A stretch of DNA of 64,000 nt from Bdellovibrionales bacterium GWA2_49_15 (GCA_001769855.1 MEPP01000007.1:1-64000); one strand, 5' to 3'; positions 6,476-16,299 are shown, counted from the stretch's first letter. The notes: generated from the sequence alone by a model not told the origin. Program-made: numbers and translations.

Positions 6476-8974
6476 TTACTGCGCCACCGGGCACTTAAGC
6501 GGCGATAGAAGGTCCTGGAGATGCCTTGAGTGAAGGCGACCACTCCCCTCATCACTATTGTTCATGATGGAATCGTGCTCACCTTGAGGAGTGTAAGGAT
6601 AGGTGGGATCGAGATACTCATCATCGAGTCCGAAAATATGCCCGACCTCGTGAAAAACTGTCCCGTTGTCCTGATCGAGAGTGTAGTTCCCGGCATTCTG
6701 ACGATTGGTGCTTGAAGAACTGGGACGGCCGAACACCTGCCTGCAGGTATTTCTGGCCTGGGCCAGAAAGCTGCTATCGGTGGGAGTCGGCAGACAGATG
6801 ATCCTGGCATAAAAATCAACCATGCGAAGCTGGAGATCGGCCGAAAGTTGGGCATCGTTATCCACCCAATAGCTATTGTTTCTCGCCACCGTTGTGCCAA
6901 TGGCGGGGATGGCATAGTTAGTGGAGGAGCGGCGTGCAAGGGCGGCACGTCGGTCTTTTTCGGAAGCTGTGAGAATCAACTCGCCTGGCTGGGAATTGAG
7001 CAGATCTTCAAAATTGGCAGAGGCGGCGCTCAAACTTCCGTAGCGCAAACGCGCCAGCCTGTTAATTTCGGCCGTCGTCATGACATCGGCCGGTGGTGCT
7101 GTCGGCGTATCATCGGTGGCGCGATTGCTGCAAAGACGAGTCCGTTGGTCCGCTGTGAGACGATTGCGAATCGTGACCACGTCAGGCTGGTACCATAGGG
7201 CCACCCCCTTTCCATTGGCACATTCCGTGAGCGAGTCCTCATCAACTCGACCGCGATTAAAACGTTCCACTCCTCGGCAAGTATTTCTCTGACCTTCAGG
7301 GGCATCGCCGTTAAAACATTTATGCAGGTCAATTGTGGCGGTGTCCGCATTGGCGGTACCAGGCGAGACAAAGTTAAATTTAAATTTCACCTTGGGAGTT
7401 CCCGCAGGCAACGCCCCACTGGGAGGACAGCTTTTCCCATTATAAGTGGCCCGCGAACCATACTGGCACTCATAAAAACCTTGGGCGGCCTCCTTCCAAG
7501 CGGTAATCTTGTCGTCAATTTCTCTTTGGCGATCGGCCCTGGGAGGAGGCGTATAAAGCTCCGGATTAATCTTAAAACGCATGTTCATGGAAATTTCATA
7601 AGGAGCGGCGCTGTCCCCGGTGGGACGAATTTTGTAGCGACGATCAGAACCATAGGGGTAAGAGATGGTATGGGAGTTGACGCGAATGGTGCCATCCGTT
7701 TCCTTGCTCACTCCCTGACAATTTTTATCGGGCAGCGGGGTAAAGTTGGATTGCTTGCACAAGGCCACCTGGCCCAGTCGCCTGGCGGCCGGTGAGGCAT
7801 CCACCAGATATTGCCTGACCGCATTGGGATATTTCTCGATGAGCTGAGAGAGACCCATGCCGCAGGCATCGTTCCAATATTGGGTATTGTCCCAGTCATA
7901 CATCTTTTGCTTGAGAAGTTGAGCGCTGTCGCGCAGGCCGGTGGCGTAACGCAAGGCCATGGCATTCTGCGGGGCCTTCAACTCGCTTTGCCGCCGTATG
8001 ACCGATTCGATCTTATCCACCACGTTGGGATAACCTTTGGTGTTCCAGAAATTAGCATTGGTGCGGTTAACATCTTTTTCATATTGCTTCTTGCCTGAAC
8101 TCTCCGCCTTGACATCATCATTGGTTCGCATCGCCTCGACGCCATAGAGCTTATGAATCTGGGAGCGGATATCACTCACCTCGTCGGCATACTGGGAACC
8201 AAAGATGGGGTAGCTGGTTTCCACATCACTCATCTTTTTCTTTAAGTCGTCGCAGGCCTCCGCCACACTTGAGCGAGGGGCACAGGCCCGTTCCTTGGCC
8301 GATTTAAAATAATCGTAGAGAACGACCGCCTTGGTTAAATTGGCGTTGCTCCAATGGTTGGTCATGGCCTTGGCCTTGTAGATTCTGGTCTTATCGGCGG
8401 CAGGCATTCGCTCAACCTCCTCATCATTAGGCATTCCTCCGTTGACTCGTCTTAGCTGCAAATGGCGCGCCTGACCTCTGCGATACTCCTGGTTCCAATG
8501 CATGCAGTGATTGGTGTAACCCAGACGGGCCTCGGGGGTGGCGGGAGGAGGGGCCCCATTTAAGGCGGCCTCTGTTTCCACACCGGCATCGGGAAACTGT
8601 TGCATGGCATAGCGCTTGAGAAAATGTTCCTCATAGATTTTGGCGCGAATGCCCTCAATCACCGCCGGAGTGGCGGAATTTCTAATGAACGTGCTGATGG
8701 ACTCCGGGGTGAGACTCCCGGTCCGATTGCAAATTTCTCCCACCGTTCTCGCCACATCGGCCTCGGCACAGGAAAAGCGCATAATGCCGTCGGTGGCGGC
8801 CTCGGACGGGCCGATGTAACCATAGCCCATGCGATTCAAGGCCCCTTGATAGAGCGAGGTCGTGCCGACCGGAGCGGCCTCTCCTCCCCCGTGGGTGGGC
8901 GAACTCTGATGCCCCCATAAGGGGGAAAGCGCTGTCAGAGCTGCTATCAAAGAGACGATTAAAGTTGCGCGCAT
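6476..8974 (-). CDS. secreted metzincin-like zinc metalloprotease, large Cys-rich N-terminal region
   Basis: The 832-residue product has a signal peptide (MRATLIVSLIAALTALSPL) and, at its C-terminus, HEVGHIFGLDDEY at 775-787. This is the same HExxHxxGxxD arrangement as in the convergent protease gene at 3720-5888, followed by a Met-turn candidate SIMNN (Met804). The roughly 750 residues before it contain many Cys residues and no domain I recognise. Its start overlaps the end of the upstream small secreted gene by 16 bases. The two proteases look distantly paralogous in their catalytic ends; their N-terminal parts differ. Substrate and propeptide are unknown. Confidence 0.7.
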   Translation of the reverse strand: MRATLIVSLIAALTALSPLWGHQSSPTHGGGEAAPVGTTSLYQGALNRMGYGYIGPSEAATDGIMRFSCAEADVARTVGEICNRTGSLTPESISTFIRNSATPAVIEGIRAKIYEEHFLKRYAMQQFPDAGVETEAALNGAPPPATPEARLGYTNHCMHWNQEYRRGQARHLQLRRVNGGMPNDEEVERMPAADKTRIYKAKAMTNHWSNANLTKAVVLYDYFKSAKERACAPRSSVAEACDDLKKKMSDVETSYPIFGSQYADEVSDIRSQIHKLYGVEAMRTNDDVKAESSGKKQYEKDVNRTNANFWNTKGYPNVVDKIESVIRRQSELKAPQNAMALRYATGLRDSAQLLKQKMYDWDNTQYWNDACGMGLSQLIEKYPNAVRQYLVDASPAARRLGQVALCKQSNFTPLPDKNCQGVSKETDGTIRVNSHTISYPYGSDRRYKIRPTGDSAAPYEISMNMRFKINPELYTPPPRADRQREIDDKITAWKEAAQGFYECQYGSRATYNGKSCPPSGALPAGTPKVKFKFNFVSPGTANADTATIDLHKCFNGDAPEGQRNTCRGVERFNRGRVDEDSLTECANGKGVALWYQPDVVTIRNRLTADQRTRLCSNRATDDTPTAPPADVMTTAEINRLARLRYGSLSAASANFEDLLNSQPGELILTASEKDRRAALARRSSTNYAIPAIGTTVARNNSYWVDNDAQLSADLQLRMVDFYARIICLPTPTDSSFLAQARNTCRQVFGRPSSSSTNRQNAGNYTLDQDNGTVFHEVGHIFGLDDEYLDPTYPYTPQGEHDSIMNNSDEGSGRLHSRHLQDLLSPLKCPVAQ

Positions 8975-9774
8975 ACTTTGATCGGCCGGTATCCGGCCTC
9001 ATCTCCTAATTCTTGGCCCTCATAATGATCGGCCAAGGAAAAATTACTGTAGGTGAAATTTGTCGCTCGAAAACCTTTTAGCTCGCTTGGTTTTTTAGGC
9101 GCCATAACGGTCACCTGAAAAGTGGGACGCTCCTGATTCAAAATCACCGTGGCGGGCGGGGCCTGCTGATATTTCCAGTCATGATATTGGGGCCCGAAGG
9201 TGTCGCCAACTTTGGCGGTGAAAACCAAGGCCAGAGGCAGCTTTCCCTTAAGCTCAAACTTCAAATCGTATTGTCCGTTTTTCTTCTCGCTGGCCTTCAG
9301 GATAACAACCGAGCTGGCATCCAATCGGTTCTTTAACTTCACAATCAGATCCTGCAATTTTTGAACCTTCTCCTGCCCGCCCGCGATCGGCTGATTGTAA
9401 ACCAGATCACCGTAGACCAATTTCCATTCATGAGAGCTTCGCTCATTTTGTTCCGATTTGAGATTTTTATTATTGCCTTCAAGCTCCAGCAGGGCCTCTT
9501 TCGCCAGAGCTGCAAAGTCGCCCAGCTCCTTATCAGTTAGCTGGCCTTTTAAAATCCCGGCGAGATGCGGGCAGGCGCCGGATGTGTTGGAGCTGTTTTC
9601 CCAAAAGATTTGCCCCAAACCGGTCACGGTGAAGTGATCGACAAAAGGCTCGCCATTGACCTGTCGACCGCTGTTGACCGATTTAAAAGAAAAAATATCG
9701 GGAAGCCCATTGGAAGCTCCCAACAGCGGGGCGACAAACAGCCCGAGCACAATGCTAAAAATAACAATTTTCAC
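8959..9774 (-). CDS. secreted protein of unknown function, coupled upstream of the metalloprotease
   Basis: The 271-residue product starts with a signal peptide (MKIVIFSIVLGLFVAPLLGA) behind an AGAGGTG ribosome site. Two halves are visible: an N-terminal part containing ACPHLAGILKGQLTDKELGD and KLVYGDLVYN, and a C-terminal part rich in beta-strand-like segments (LPLALVFTAKVGDTF, TFQVTVMAP). No family is recognised. It is the first gene of a two-gene unit with the protease and overlaps it by 16 bases, so equal expression and physical interaction are plausible. The gene on the other side is divergent. Confidence 0.6.
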   Translation of the reverse strand: MKIVIFSIVLGLFVAPLLGASNGLPDIFSFKSVNSGRQVNGEPFVDHFTVTGLGQIFWENSSNTSGACPHLAGILKGQLTDKELGDFAALAKEALLELEGNNKNLKSEQNERSSHEWKLVYGDLVYNQPIAGGQEKVQKLQDLIVKLKNRLDASSVVILKASEKKNGQYDLKFELKGKLPLALVFTAKVGDTFGPQYHDWKYQQAPPATVILNQERPTFQVTVMAPKKPSELKGFRATNFTYSNFSLADHYEGQELGDEAGYRPIKVCAQL

Positions 9775-9970
9775 CTCTACCCCTCTTAAGCACTTATCGG
9801 CAATGCTCTTAAAAAGCTTAAACTATTGCCATGTTATCAACAAGTTATAGGACTTAAGTTTCCCCCGTAAAGGTTGTTTTTAAGTGGCTTTATCGGGAAT
9901 CTTCAACTTTAATAATGCCATCAATCATTACAAAAAATGTCATTAAGTTTGGCCTACGTTGAGGAAGGTT

Positions 9971-11035
9971 ATGAGAATTATTTTTGCCTTGTGTTTTGTG
10001 ATTCTAACTATGGACTTGGGATGGGGCGTGGGTAACGAGTTATGGCCTCGAAACTATCACTATGCCCGTCTGAACAACCTGAGCATGCTCAGCCCTGCCT
10101 TCGTCTATTCCATGCCGGTGGAGCCTATGAAGAAAGGAAAAAAAGAACTTAAAATCATTCCCGTCAAACTCACCTATCAGGGGTCGTCCGAGCGAGAGTT
10201 TCCCTATGAGAATGCCGAGACCAAGGGTCTCTCAATCGGCATTTCATTTTTGTATCCGTTTAAAGACTGGTTTGCCGTCAGTATCATGGGCGCTTATCAA
10301 AAAAATGACGGCACAGCTTCAGCACTCTCGGTCATCAATAATGGTACGGCGGTGGAATCACACTCAGGCACGGCGGAGGGCCGAAGTTCCATCTTGGGCG
10401 TCAACTGCATCTTTAATCTTTTGCAGGCGGGGTCGACTTTTCGTTTACCACTTTTAGTGGGACTCGGCATGGCCAACGCCAAGGCCAAGGTCACGGGAGA
10501 AAGCACCGTCGGCCAAAGCGGAGTTATACCCCTGACATTTAGTAGTGGACACAGATTGCAATCGACCTTTACCAGTGAGTACTCGGGAGTAGGGGCCAAT
10601 CTTGGAGTGGCCCCTCAGGTTGACCTGGGAAATACTTTCAGAGTGATAGCCGGATTTTTTATCCATGTTCCCCTGTCTTCTCAAGATTCCCCGGATCAGG
10701 GGGCAAATGGGAGTGGAAACCAAGGCGGTAAAGGGTCACAAGTCGCCCTCACCAACTTGAGCACCGGAACAAATTACTTTACCACGGACTCCCATGTTGA
10801 AGAACTTAACGCCACCGGAATTGCCCTTGAAATGTTTTATAAACCGTGGGGCTTGAGTTATGTGCATTATATTCCGCTCGGCGGGAATGACCCGATCCCG
10901 GCCTTTATATCGTTGAGAAAAACCTGGACCTGGGGAGGAGAAGAGGCACCAACTCCCGTGGTTCAGAAAGTCGAAGAAAAAATCGAAGAGGCCCCGAAGG
11001 ACGAGGCGACCCAAATGCCGGAGGATAATCATTGA
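9971..11035 (+). CDS. outer-membrane beta-barrel protein (transport/MetA-pathway-like)
   Basis: The ATG at 9971 follows GAGGAAGG (9961-9968); a TTG at 9959 in frame is less likely. After a signal peptide (MRIIFALCFVILTMDLGWG) the 354-residue protein shows repeated amphipathic strands with alternating aromatic and glycine residues (FLYPFKDWFAVSIMGAYQ, VGLGMANAKAKVTG, NTFRVIAGFFIHVPLS). The last barrel strand is followed by an acidic, proline-rich tail (EEKIEEAPKDEATQMPEDN). The family assignment is only at barrel level; cargo or pore function cannot be read. It is convergent with the antiporter gene, overlapping by seven bases. Confidence 0.55.
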   Translation: MRIIFALCFVILTMDLGWGVGNELWPRNYHYARLNNLSMLSPAFVYSMPVEPMKKGKKELKIIPVKLTYQGSSEREFPYENAETKGLSIGISFLYPFKDWFAVSIMGAYQKNDGTASALSVINNGTAVESHSGTAEGRSSILGVNCIFNLLQAGSTFRLPLLVGLGMANAKAKVTGESTVGQSGVIPLTFSSGHRLQSTFTSEYSGVGANLGVAPQVDLGNTFRVIAGFFIHVPLSSQDSPDQGANGSGNQGGKGSQVALTNLSTGTNYFTTDSHVEELNATGIALEMFYKPWGLSYVHYIPLGGNDPIPAFISLRKTWTWGGEEAPTPVVQKVEEKIEEAPKDEATQMPEDNH

Positions 11036-12033
11036 AAAATAAGATAGGCATTCAGAAAAAATACGGCAACGATGAGCACACTCAAAAGGCTTACCGTATT
11101 TAAGATCCGTTTCTGGGGAGGGTGGATCAGGGCGACCAGCACCAGCCCGGTCATCATGACCACTGAAAAAGCAGTAACAATGTGTGAACGAGAAACCACC
11201 TGGAGCAGGTGCCCTTTGACATAAAAAATATCATCCACGCTAAGAACTACGACGTTAAAAAGCGTACTTCCCAGCACGTTACTTAGGGCAAGTTCAACCG
11301 CACGCAGACGGATGGCGCTCACGGTAACAACGATCTCAGGCACGGAGGTCGCCACGGCCATAAAAATCGTTCCGACGAAGGCGGAATTCCATCCCATGGC
11401 CGCAACTATTTTTTCCCCCACGAGAGGAAGAAATGCCCCGGCCCCAATAACAAAGAGCGCGGCCACTGCGAACATGAGATACGTTCGCCTCAGCGATTTT
11501 TTTGAGCCTCCACTCTCGCTCCTGGCGGCGACTGCCGCCTTATGTTTGCTCTCGAACACATAAAGCATTCTCATCGATAGTAGATAAAAAACAGGAATGA
11601 AAGCGGCCCCTCCCCCCACATGACCTATCACGAATTTTGGAAATAGAGGACTTATGATCAAGGCCAATCCCACATAGCTAATGAGAATGATTCCCAGCGC
11701 CCCTGAAAGAACATGGCCCATCGTCGCTTTGGTATAGACACTGGACTCCCGGTGCATGAGATCGAGCACGAAAACCAGGGTCAGATTAAGGACGCAACTT
11801 CCGAGAATGTCGCCTACCGCAAGATTCGGGTCCCCAGCGAATCGCACCGCGCTGATTCCGGACATCAGCTCAGGCAATGAGGTAATGGTGGAGAGTAAAA
11901 TAAGACCAATCCAATTGCGCCCCAGCCCGGTTCGGTCAGCAATAATATCCGCATAATGGCAAAGGTAATGGCCGGCCAAGCCGATGACGCAACTGATGAC
12001 CAGAAACTGCAACCATACTAAAGTAATAGACAT
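11029..12033 (-). CDS. calcium/sodium:proton antiporter, CaCA family
   Basis: This 334-residue inner-membrane protein has the two inverted alpha repeats of the CaCA superfamily: TSLPELMSGISAVRF with GDILGSCVLNL in the first half, and ATSVPEIVVTVSAIRLR with NVLGSTLFNVVVLSVDD in the second. About ten hydrophobic segments are present, as is usual for the YrbG/CAX-like members. The protein would exchange Ca2+ for Na+ or H+. It lies 12 bases downstream of a P-type ATPase gene in the same operon, which supports a role in calcium extrusion. Ion specificity is inferred from family. Confidence 0.85.
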   Translation of the reverse strand: MSITLVWLQFLVISCVIGLAGHYLCHYADIIADRTGLGRNWIGLILLSTITSLPELMSGISAVRFAGDPNLAVGDILGSCVLNLTLVFVLDLMHRESSVYTKATMGHVLSGALGIILISYVGLALIISPLFPKFVIGHVGGGAAFIPVFYLLSMRMLYVFESKHKAAVAARSESGGSKKSLRRTYLMFAVAALFVIGAGAFLPLVGEKIVAAMGWNSAFVGTIFMAVATSVPEIVVTVSAIRLRAVELALSNVLGSTLFNVVVLSVDDIFYVKGHLLQVVSRSHIVTAFSVVMMTGLVLVALIHPPQKRILNTVSLLSVLIVAVFFLNAYLIFQ

Positions 12034-12045
12034 AGATGGCCCGTC

Positions 12046-14709
12046 CTACTGATAGATGTGCCGATGGCGTATGAGCCATTTCTCAAATTCAACCGCCAAT
12101 AAAATAATGGGCGATACCGCCAGACAAATGAAAAGTTCGGAAAGTGTGAGCGGTTCCGTTTTAAAAATTAAATTCAAAATTGGGACATAAAGTGTGGCCA
12201 TCTGGAGAACGAAGGTGACCACCACAGCTCCCAGGACGGGAAGATTGGAAAACAATCCTTGGCGAAACAAGGACTCTTTCTCAGAGCGAACGGCCAGCAC
12301 ATGAAACATCTGGGAAATCGTGAGCACGGTGAACACCATACTTTGCCAATGAGCGGTGCCGGTATGGTAGGCCCAGGCTTGAACCATAAGACTTACTGTG
12401 GCCATCAGAAGCCCGGCCCAAAGCGCGTGCTGCCAAATCCCATGGGCAAAGATACTCTCACTGGGAGAACGGGGCGGCCGTTGCATTAGGCCCGCCTCTT
12501 CAGGCTCTGCCGCCAAGGCAAGTCCCGGCAACCCGTCAGTGACTAGATTGATCCACAAAATATGGATGGGAAGAAAGGGCATGGGGAGCCCTAGGAACGG
12601 GGCCAGAAAAAGTGTCCAGATTTCTGCCGCGTTCCCGGCCAGAACAAATTTAACGAACTTGCGGATGTTATCAAAAATTCGCCGTCCCTCGCGCACCGCA
12701 CTTACGATGGTGGCGAAGTTATCATCCAGAAGCACCATATGAGCGGCTTCTCTCGCCACATCGGTTCCTTGCTTGCCCATCGCCACTCCGATGTTGGCGC
12801 GCCTCAGGGCCGGAGCATCATTCACCCCATCCCCCGTCATCGCCACAAACTCTCCCTGATCTTGAAGGGCCTTTACGATTTTAATTTTCTGCTCGGGTGA
12901 AACACGGGCGTAGACGCGAATGTCTTTGACCCGGGCCTCGAGCTCGGGCAGCGTTAACTTCGCAAGCTCCTGGCCTGTAAGAACCGGGCCATGGAGGCCT
13001 TGGCCCGGGGCCGAGTCGGCGACAATCCCAAGCTCTCGGGCGATGGCAAGGGCCGTTTGGTGGTGATCACCGGTTATCATCACCACGTGCATCGAAGCAC
13101 TTTGGCATAATTCAATCGCCTGTTTAACTTCAGGGCGAGGCGGATCGATCATCCCCACAAAACCAATCAAGGTCAGCTCACTTTCAAGCTCTTCTGCCTT
13201 GAGTTCGCCAGGAAGGTCCTGGAGTGTTTTATGGGCAAAGGCAAGAACCCTTAAACCTTCCTTGGCCATCGCCTCGGCCCTAAGAAGCGCCGCCTGGAGA
13301 TCAATCGCCGTAGGTTCCCCATTTCTCCATTCATGCCTACACTGCGCGAGCACTCGCTCAGGCGCTCCTTTGGTGAAGACGGAAATTTCACCTTTTTCAT
13401 TGCGATTGAGCGTGGTCATCATTCCCCGCTCGGAGGAAAAGGGAAGTTCCCCTACTCGCGGGAACTTCTTTTCAAGTTCAGGTTTTGCGTACCCGGCATT
13501 GCGCGCGGCCAGAAAGAGAGCGGTTTCGGTGGGGTCTCCTTGAAGGTCCGCGTCTTTCCCTTGAGAAGCATCATTATTTAATGCCATGGCATTAAAAAGG
13601 GGGATCGAGGTTTTCTCATTGGCCATGGCATTTGAGATGGGAACTCGAGCTAAGATTCCATTAACCTGATAGGCCACAACCTGCATGCGATTTTGTGTAA
13701 GAGTGCCTGTCTTGTCAGTGCAGATGAAGGTTACCGAGCCAAGGGTCTCTACCGCCGGAAGGCGTCGTATGAGGGCTCTACGCCCCACCATCCGTCTCGC
13801 TCCAAGCGCAAGCGACACAGTCACAACAGCGGGTAAGGCCTCTGGAATCGCGGCCACCGCCAGACTTAAGGCGGTCATGAACATAAGAAGAGGTTTTTCG
13901 CCTCGAAGAAGGCCAATCACAAAGATCACACTACAAAGAATGATGACAGCGATCGCCAATCGTTGTCCAAATCGCATCAGGCGCTTTTGAAGCGGAGTCT
14001 TTGAGTCTTCCTGGGATTGCAAGAGCGTGGCAATTTTCCCCAACTCGGTACTCATGGCCGTGGCCACCACCACGCCACTTCCTCGTCCATAGGTAATGAG
14101 GGTGCCCTTGTAGGCCATACTCGATCGATCACCAATGGGACTATCGGATTGTGTCTGCCCATCGATGCGCTTTTCCACCGGCTGCGATTCTCCCGTAAGG
14201 GCCGCCTCCTCGATTTTTAACTGAAACGCTTCGATCAGGCGCACGTCCGCAGGAATGAGACTTCCCGTCTCGAGGATGGCGATATCACCAGGCACAAGTT
14301 CCTGTGCGGAAATAATGGCAACTTGTCCGGCACGCATGACTTTTGCGTTGGGTGTGGCCAGCTGTTTGAGGGCCGTCATGGCCCGCTCGGCGCGATACTC
14401 TTGAATAAAACCGAGCATGGCATTCAAAACGACAATCACTATAATCGCGATGGTATCCTCCGGCTCACCGAGAAATCCCGCGATGAGGGCCGCGCCCAGA
14501 AGGACCAGAACCATGAAATCGGTGAATTGATCAAAGACCATTCGTGCGAGGCTTCGACGTTGTCCTTCCACAAGGACATTCCGACCAAATTTTTCCAGCC
14601 GATTCGCTGCTTCGTCTAAGGTGAGCCCATGAGCGGCATCCGTTTTTAGCTGGTCGAGCACTTCCCCGTGAGAGAGAGTATGCCAATCCTGTTGCTTATT
14701 TAGAAACAT
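12046..14709 (-). CDS. P-type cation-translocating ATPase (P2A calcium-pump type)
   Basis: The 887-residue enzyme shows all P-type landmarks in order: an N-terminal cation-ATPase domain, the actuator motif LTGES, the membrane motif IPEALPAVVTVSLALG, the phosphorylation site DKTGTLT (Asp332), the hinge MTGDGVNDAPAL and a six-helix C-terminal membrane domain. The PEALP motif and overall layout place it with bacterial Ca2+ or PMR1-like pumps; the canonical PEGLP has Ala in place of Gly. It overlaps the universal stress protein gene by 14 bases and is followed by the antiporter. Ca2+ is the likely substrate but Mn2+ or Na+ cannot be excluded. Confidence 0.88.
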   Translation of the reverse strand: MFLNKQQDWHTLSHGEVLDQLKTDAAHGLTLDEAANRLEKFGRNVLVEGQRRSLARMVFDQFTDFMVLVLLGAALIAGFLGEPEDTIAIIVIVVLNAMLGFIQEYRAERAMTALKQLATPNAKVMRAGQVAIISAQELVPGDIAILETGSLIPADVRLIEAFQLKIEEAALTGESQPVEKRIDGQTQSDSPIGDRSSMAYKGTLITYGRGSGVVVATAMSTELGKIATLLQSQEDSKTPLQKRLMRFGQRLAIAVIILCSVIFVIGLLRGEKPLLMFMTALSLAVAAIPEALPAVVTVSLALGARRMVGRRALIRRLPAVETLGSVTFICTDKTGTLTQNRMQVVAYQVNGILARVPISNAMANEKTSIPLFNAMALNNDASQGKDADLQGDPTETALFLAARNAGYAKPELEKKFPRVGELPFSSERGMMTTLNRNEKGEISVFTKGAPERVLAQCRHEWRNGEPTAIDLQAALLRAEAMAKEGLRVLAFAHKTLQDLPGELKAEELESELTLIGFVGMIDPPRPEVKQAIELCQSASMHVVMITGDHHQTALAIARELGIVADSAPGQGLHGPVLTGQELAKLTLPELEARVKDIRVYARVSPEQKIKIVKALQDQGEFVAMTGDGVNDAPALRRANIGVAMGKQGTDVAREAAHMVLLDDNFATIVSAVREGRRIFDNIRKFVKFVLAGNAAEIWTLFLAPFLGLPMPFLPIHILWINLVTDGLPGLALAAEPEEAGLMQRPPRSPSESIFAHGIWQHALWAGLLMATVSLMVQAWAYHTGTAHWQSMVFTVLTISQMFHVLAVRSEKESLFRQGLFSNLPVLGAVVVTFVLQMATLYVPILNLIFKTEPLTLSELFICLAVSPIILLAVEFEKWLIRHRHIYQ

Positions 14710-15634
14710 GCAGAACCCATACAGGGCAAGGGGCGCTTCTCACCAACCATCGAGCGGTGCTCCCAATAAATGTTGATGCGATCGGACCTCTTCGAGAAGC
14801 AATTGCGATCATGTCGGCCTTAGTTTTGAGAGCGGTCTCAATGGTGGAATCAGCGATATTTCGATTCCCATGTCCGAAGTATGAGGAGCAGGAGACCCCC
14901 TGAGTTTTGGCCAATTTTTGCCATGCCAAGGCCTGGTCTTTTGACTGAAGCAAAGTCTCTTGCAGGAATTCAGCGGTGGCCAGACTCCACTTCCCTTCTT
15001 TGGGCGATAAGACATTAGCTTCGACTGCCTCGTTTGCTTCTTCCTGTTGATGAAAAATAATCACCTTTGCCTTGAGCTGTCGCGCAAAGATGAGAACGGA
15101 TTTAAAGGCGATTTGGGAGGCCGGCCCAAAATCAGTCGCGAACAAGATCGAGCGGATTTTTTTTATCTTGCTCACGCTAGGATTAACGCTCATAATGGGA
15201 ATCGTCGAACTTAAGAGAAGGGTCTCGGCGAAACTTCCCATAAATAATCGCTCGACCCCCTTTTTGGCATGAGTGCTGACCACGATCGCCTGAGCGTGGG
15301 TTGATTTTGCATAGGCAAGCAAGGCCTTGACATCATTTCGGATGAACCCGGCCCCTGATTGCACCAGAATTTTTTCGGGTATCAGCGAACGAAGGCGGCA
15401 TTTTTTTAAAATCCCATGGAGGCCTTCTTCCGCCTTTGCCAATCGATCGAGAATTGCCTTTTTATCCGTCGGCCCTGGCGCGCCTGACATACTCAATATA
15501 AAAACCGGTGAAATCTTGGCCTTCAGGGTGCCTGTAAAGTTTCTTAAGAACGCCGCCACATTAAGCTGGAACTTTTCCTCTCCAAAAGCGTCTATGGCCC
15601 AGATGATCTTTGTAAGTTGACCAGAGTGCTTCAT
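14696..15634 (-). CDS. tandem universal stress protein (UspA, two domains)
   Basis: The 312-residue cytoplasmic protein contains two Usp domains. The first runs to about residue 155 and has STHAKKGVERLFMGSFAETL. The second starts at RSILFATDFGPAS and ends with the ATP-binding signature GHGNR ... SRRGPIASTFIGSTARWLV and the final strand PCPVWVL. Double-Usp proteins bind ATP and act in stress resistance. The ATG follows AAGGGG at a good distance and the gene opens the operon with the cation pump and antiporter, suggesting stress-responsive ion homeostasis. Its exact target is unknown. Confidence 0.85.
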   Translation of the reverse strand: MKHSGQLTKIIWAIDAFGEEKFQLNVAAFLRNFTGTLKAKISPVFILSMSGAPGPTDKKAILDRLAKAEEGLHGILKKCRLRSLIPEKILVQSGAGFIRNDVKALLAYAKSTHAQAIVVSTHAKKGVERLFMGSFAETLLLSSTIPIMSVNPSVSKIKKIRSILFATDFGPASQIAFKSVLIFARQLKAKVIIFHQQEEANEAVEANVLSPKEGKWSLATAEFLQETLLQSKDQALAWQKLAKTQGVSCSSYFGHGNRNIADSTIETALKTKADMIAIASRRGPIASTFIGSTARWLVRSAPCPVWVLHVSK

Positions 15635-15762
15635 GGTTACCCCTTCGGTATGGTGTTAACTTCTAGAATTATTCTTACCTGTTGCGTGAAGCTAAGAAAT
15701 AGCACTCCTCACTTGGAGCGGAGATATCAATCAGTGCAAAGGGCAGGAAAAATATCTTGGGT

Positions 15763-16299
15763 CTAAAAAGAAAGGCAGTGGATTAATTTCAAATGGTTGT
15801 GTAGTTTTTCGGTATAGGCAATGACAGCGGGGTCCTTGATCTCGCTTACGGCAATTTTCAAGGATCTTTCTAACTCATCCTTGCTACGTTGCAATTCCTT
15901 GCATTCTAGCTTCTCCCTAATAATATTCGCCTGATAAACCCCACTACGCCACTTTGCATAGCTCGAAGTTGAGTGCAGGACTACGGTGAAAACAAACACA
16001 CTCAGCATCATAAGATAGAGCGAAAGCAGGATCAAAGTTCCCATGGGACCTTCGACCATTTGTATAAACTGCTCGCGACAGTTTAACTTCAGTGCCAACA
16101 TTGGCATCAGCTTTTTTAAAAGCGTATAGACGATATATAAAAAAACCAAAAAGAGGATGAAGGCGAACGTATACCCCGCTTTGCGATAGATGTCCCCTTC
16201 GTTTTTCCACGCGCCTTGTGAGAGAAAAAAGAGCAAATAAGGGAGGAAGAAAGACAAGATCATGGAGGCCGTTTTCCACGCCATTTTTTGCATTTTCAT
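15763..16299 (-). CDS. inner-membrane protein of unknown function
   Basis: The ATG follows AAGGAG at six bases. The 178-residue product has three clear membrane helices (ASMILSFFLPYLLFFLS, YTFAFILFLVFLYIVYTLL and GTLILLSLYLMMLSVFVFTVV), then a charged helical tail of about 60 residues (ECKELQRSKDELERSLKIA) that should lie in the cytoplasm. No family is recognised. It is downstream of the signalling operon or starts its own unit, with a 70-base gap to the kinase stop. Confidence 0.5.
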   Translation of the reverse strand: MKMQKMAWKTASMILSFFLPYLLFFLSQGAWKNEGDIYRKAGYTFAFILFLVFLYIVYTLLKKLMPMLALKLNCREQFIQMVEGPMGTLILLSLYLMMLSVFVFTVVLHSTSSYAKWRSGVYQANIIREKLECKELQRSKDELERSLKIAVSEIKDPAVIAYTEKLHNHLKLIHCLSF

